Positions 42,220-43,324 of a DNA stretch of 43,324 bases are shown here, in pieces. A model generated the notes under the pieces. That model saw only the letters and a program-made list of their open reading frames with translations, made no database searches and was not told the DNA's origin. The DNA comes from Pseudomonadota bacterium (lineage in GTDB: Bacteria; Pseudomonadota; Gammaproteobacteria; JAADHS01), in the NCBI GenBank assembly GCA_021821045.1, contig JAKACW010000034.1, forward strand, positions 1 through 43,324, written 5' to 3'. The translations under genes and the position numbers were made by a program. The stretch's first letter is position 1. Each line of letters opens with the position of its first letter.

Positions 42220-43146
42220 ATGCGAGCATTGGTAACAGGCGGAGCGGGGTTTATCGGGTCCCATCTTGTGGATCAGTTGACCCATGACGGGTTTAATGTG
42301 GTCGTGTTGGATGACTTTTCCACCGGCAAACTTTCAAATCTCGCCCATTCTCCCAAGACGCGGATCATCGAAGGCGACGTGGCGGACTTCAATGCGGTCG
42401 CGAACGCCATGCAAGGGGTGGATGTCGTGTTCCATCAGGCTGCCGTCGCGTCGGTGCCCAAGACCATCGAGGATCCGCTCGGGAGTCATCAGGTTAACTA
42501 CGTCGGCACGCTGAATGTTCTCGAAGCTGCGCGGCGAGCCGGCGCGCAGCGGGTGGTTGCGGCTTCCACGGCGGCGGTGTACGGCGATCTTCCCGAGTTG
42601 CCCAAGCGCGAGGACATGACGCTCAAGCCGTTGTCGCCGTATGCGGTGGATAAGCTGGCGTCCGAGCTGGCGTGTCAGATGTATTTCAACTTGCACGGCC
42701 TGCACACCGTCTGTTTGCGCTATTTCAACGTCTTCGGCCCGCGCCAGGATCCGTCGTCGCCTTACTCGGGGGTGATCTCCATTTTTTTAAGCCGTTTGTC
42801 GCAAGGCGCCGCGCCGACTATCTTCGGCGACGGTCAGCAAACGCGGGACTTTGTGTTCGTTAAGGATGTGGTTCGGGCGAACATCAAAGCGGCGACGACC
42901 GATGGGGTCGGTGGGCAGGTGTTCAACATCGGCACGAACAAGCGCACTTCGCTGCTTGATTTGTACCAAATCCTCAGTCATCAACTTGCCGTGAATCTTC
43001 AGCCGACGTTGGCTGCGCCGAGGATGGGCGACATCAAGGATTCGGTGGCCGACGCGAGCAAGGCCGCCAAACTGTTGGACTGGCGCGCGCAGGTGAGTTT
43101 CGATGACGGCGTAAGGCAACTCGTGGCGGAAGTGGTTAAGCGCTAG
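42220..43146 (+). CDS. NAD-dependent sugar epimerase (GalE/WbpP-like)
   Basis: A 308-residue short-chain dehydrogenase/reductase of the extended type. NAD-binding TGGAGFIG (6-13), DD at 31-32 contacting the adenosine ribose, and the catalytic Y141-x3-K145 (SPYAVDK) with the upstream STAAVYG. RYFNVFGPRQDPSSPYSG and GDGQQTRDFVFVKDVV are typical of UDP-glucose/UDP-GlcNAc 4-epimerases. GGAGG lies 6 bp before ATG 42220. It probably supplies nucleotide sugars for surface polysaccharide. No glycosyltransferase neighbours are visible before the window ends. Confidence 0.92.
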   Translation: MRALVTGGAGFIGSHLVDQLTHDGFNVVVLDDFSTGKLSNLAHSPKTRIIEGDVADFNAVANAMQGVDVVFHQAAVASVPKTIEDPLGSHQVNYVGTLNVLEAARRAGAQRVVAASTAAVYGDLPELPKREDMTLKPLSPYAVDKLASELACQMYFNLHGLHTVCLRYFNVFGPRQDPSSPYSGVISIFLSRLSQGAAPTIFGDGQQTRDFVFVKDVVRANIKAATTDGVGGQVFNIGTNKRTSLLDLYQILSHQLAVNLQPTLAAPRMGDIKDSVADASKAAKLLDWRAQVSFDDGVRQLVAEVVKR

Positions 43147-43163
43147 ATCTGTAGGAAATGAAA

Positions 43164-43324
43164 TGGACCCGTCCTTCTCTTAAACGGCCTCTAAAATTGG
43201 GCCAAGATGAGAATGTGAATTTCATCTGAAACAGAGTAAGGAGGGTCCGAGATGAAGCTTAAAGCATTGGGAATCGACTTGGCAAAGAGCGTGTTTGCGC
43301 TGCACGGGGTGGATGAGCGCGGGA
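43164..43324 (+). mobile_element. Left end of an IS110-family insertion sequence (cut by window)
   Basis: An IS110-type transposase starts at 43252, so the element's left end lies in 43147-43251. TGGACCC at 43164 and GGGTCC at 43244-43249 could be subterminal inverted motifs. The exact boundary cannot be set without the right end, which is outside the window. Confidence 0.5.
43252..43324 (+). CDS. IS110-family transposase, N-terminal fragment
   Basis: The 24 visible codons (starting MKLKALGIDLAKSVFALHG, then VDERG) match the N-terminus of IS110/IS1111 DEDD transposases, where the Asp of GIDLAK is the first catalytic residue. AAGGAGG precedes the ATG. The gene runs past the window edge, so its integrity is unknown. 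Confidence 0.82.
   Translation, partial: MKLKALGIDLAKSVFALHGVDERG

Overview
The window is GC-rich chromosomal DNA from a Gram-negative bacterium, most likely a gammaproteobacterium. Supporting features are a FadL-type outer-membrane porin, minor type IV pilins (FimT, PilV, PilW, PilX), lipoproteins, multihaem c-type cytochromes, tRNAs with an encoded CCA end, and many REP-like palindromes of the kind common in Pseudomonas and relatives. No genus can be named from the sequence alone. No rRNA, CRISPR array, prophage or plasmid module was seen.

Layout. (1) 1-297: tandem REP-like palindromes. (2) 298-9417: an envelope-modification locus. A Thr-nucleophile LtaS/OpgB-like membrane phosphotransferase and a glycerophosphodiester phosphodiesterase are divergent from a four-gene, translationally coupled operon. 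That operon encodes a paralogue of the first enzyme that has lost its catalytic core, a DltA-like adenylating enzyme, an MBOAT-like membrane acyltransferase and an acyl-carrier protein. (3) 9463-12638: minor-pilin operon fimT-pilV-pilW-pilX, ending in a secreted Gly-Ser-repeat protein where pilY1 is normally found. (4) 12747-17832: a coupled methyltransferase, PilZ protein and histidine kinase operon. (5) 18130-19443: FadL-family porin.

(6) 19468-28933: a nitrogen-oxide assimilation island. It encodes a NasT-like ANTAR antiterminator and a sigma-54-type promoter leading into a two-hexaloop ANTAR RNA and an intrinsic terminator. Next come a NirB-like flavoprotein fused to a di-haem b membrane domain, an 11-haem cytochrome c, a Tll0287-like haem lipoprotein, a globin, and a NrtABD-type nitrate ABC transporter with its own sigma-54-type promoter. 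Three GG-N10-GC elements all start with TGGCAC, which suggests joint RpoN/NtrC control. The redox module is the strongest candidate here for an undescribed system: it has the electron-input half of NirB, but the sirohaem half is replaced by a membrane haem domain that probably feeds a periplasmic multihaem protein.

(7) 28996-31542: tRNA-Val(CAC), an asparagine-synthetase-like gene and tRNA-Arg(CCG). (8) 31686-34871: a tiny leader ORF, small periplasmic and membrane proteins, a MauG/CcpA-like di-haem protein and a triple-CHRD lipoprotein. (9) 34881-35441: UPF0114 membrane protein. (10) 35812-37809: a bufferin-type RiPP operon (Cys-rich precursor, DUF692/MNIO enzyme, DUF2063 partner) with a strong stem-loop after the precursor. 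(11) 37989-43146: a methyltransferase, a DUF11 secreted protein, an ECF sigma/anti-sigma pair and a GalE-like epimerase. (12) The right edge cuts into an IS110-family element.

All functions are assigned from motifs read by eye. No database or structure search was run.
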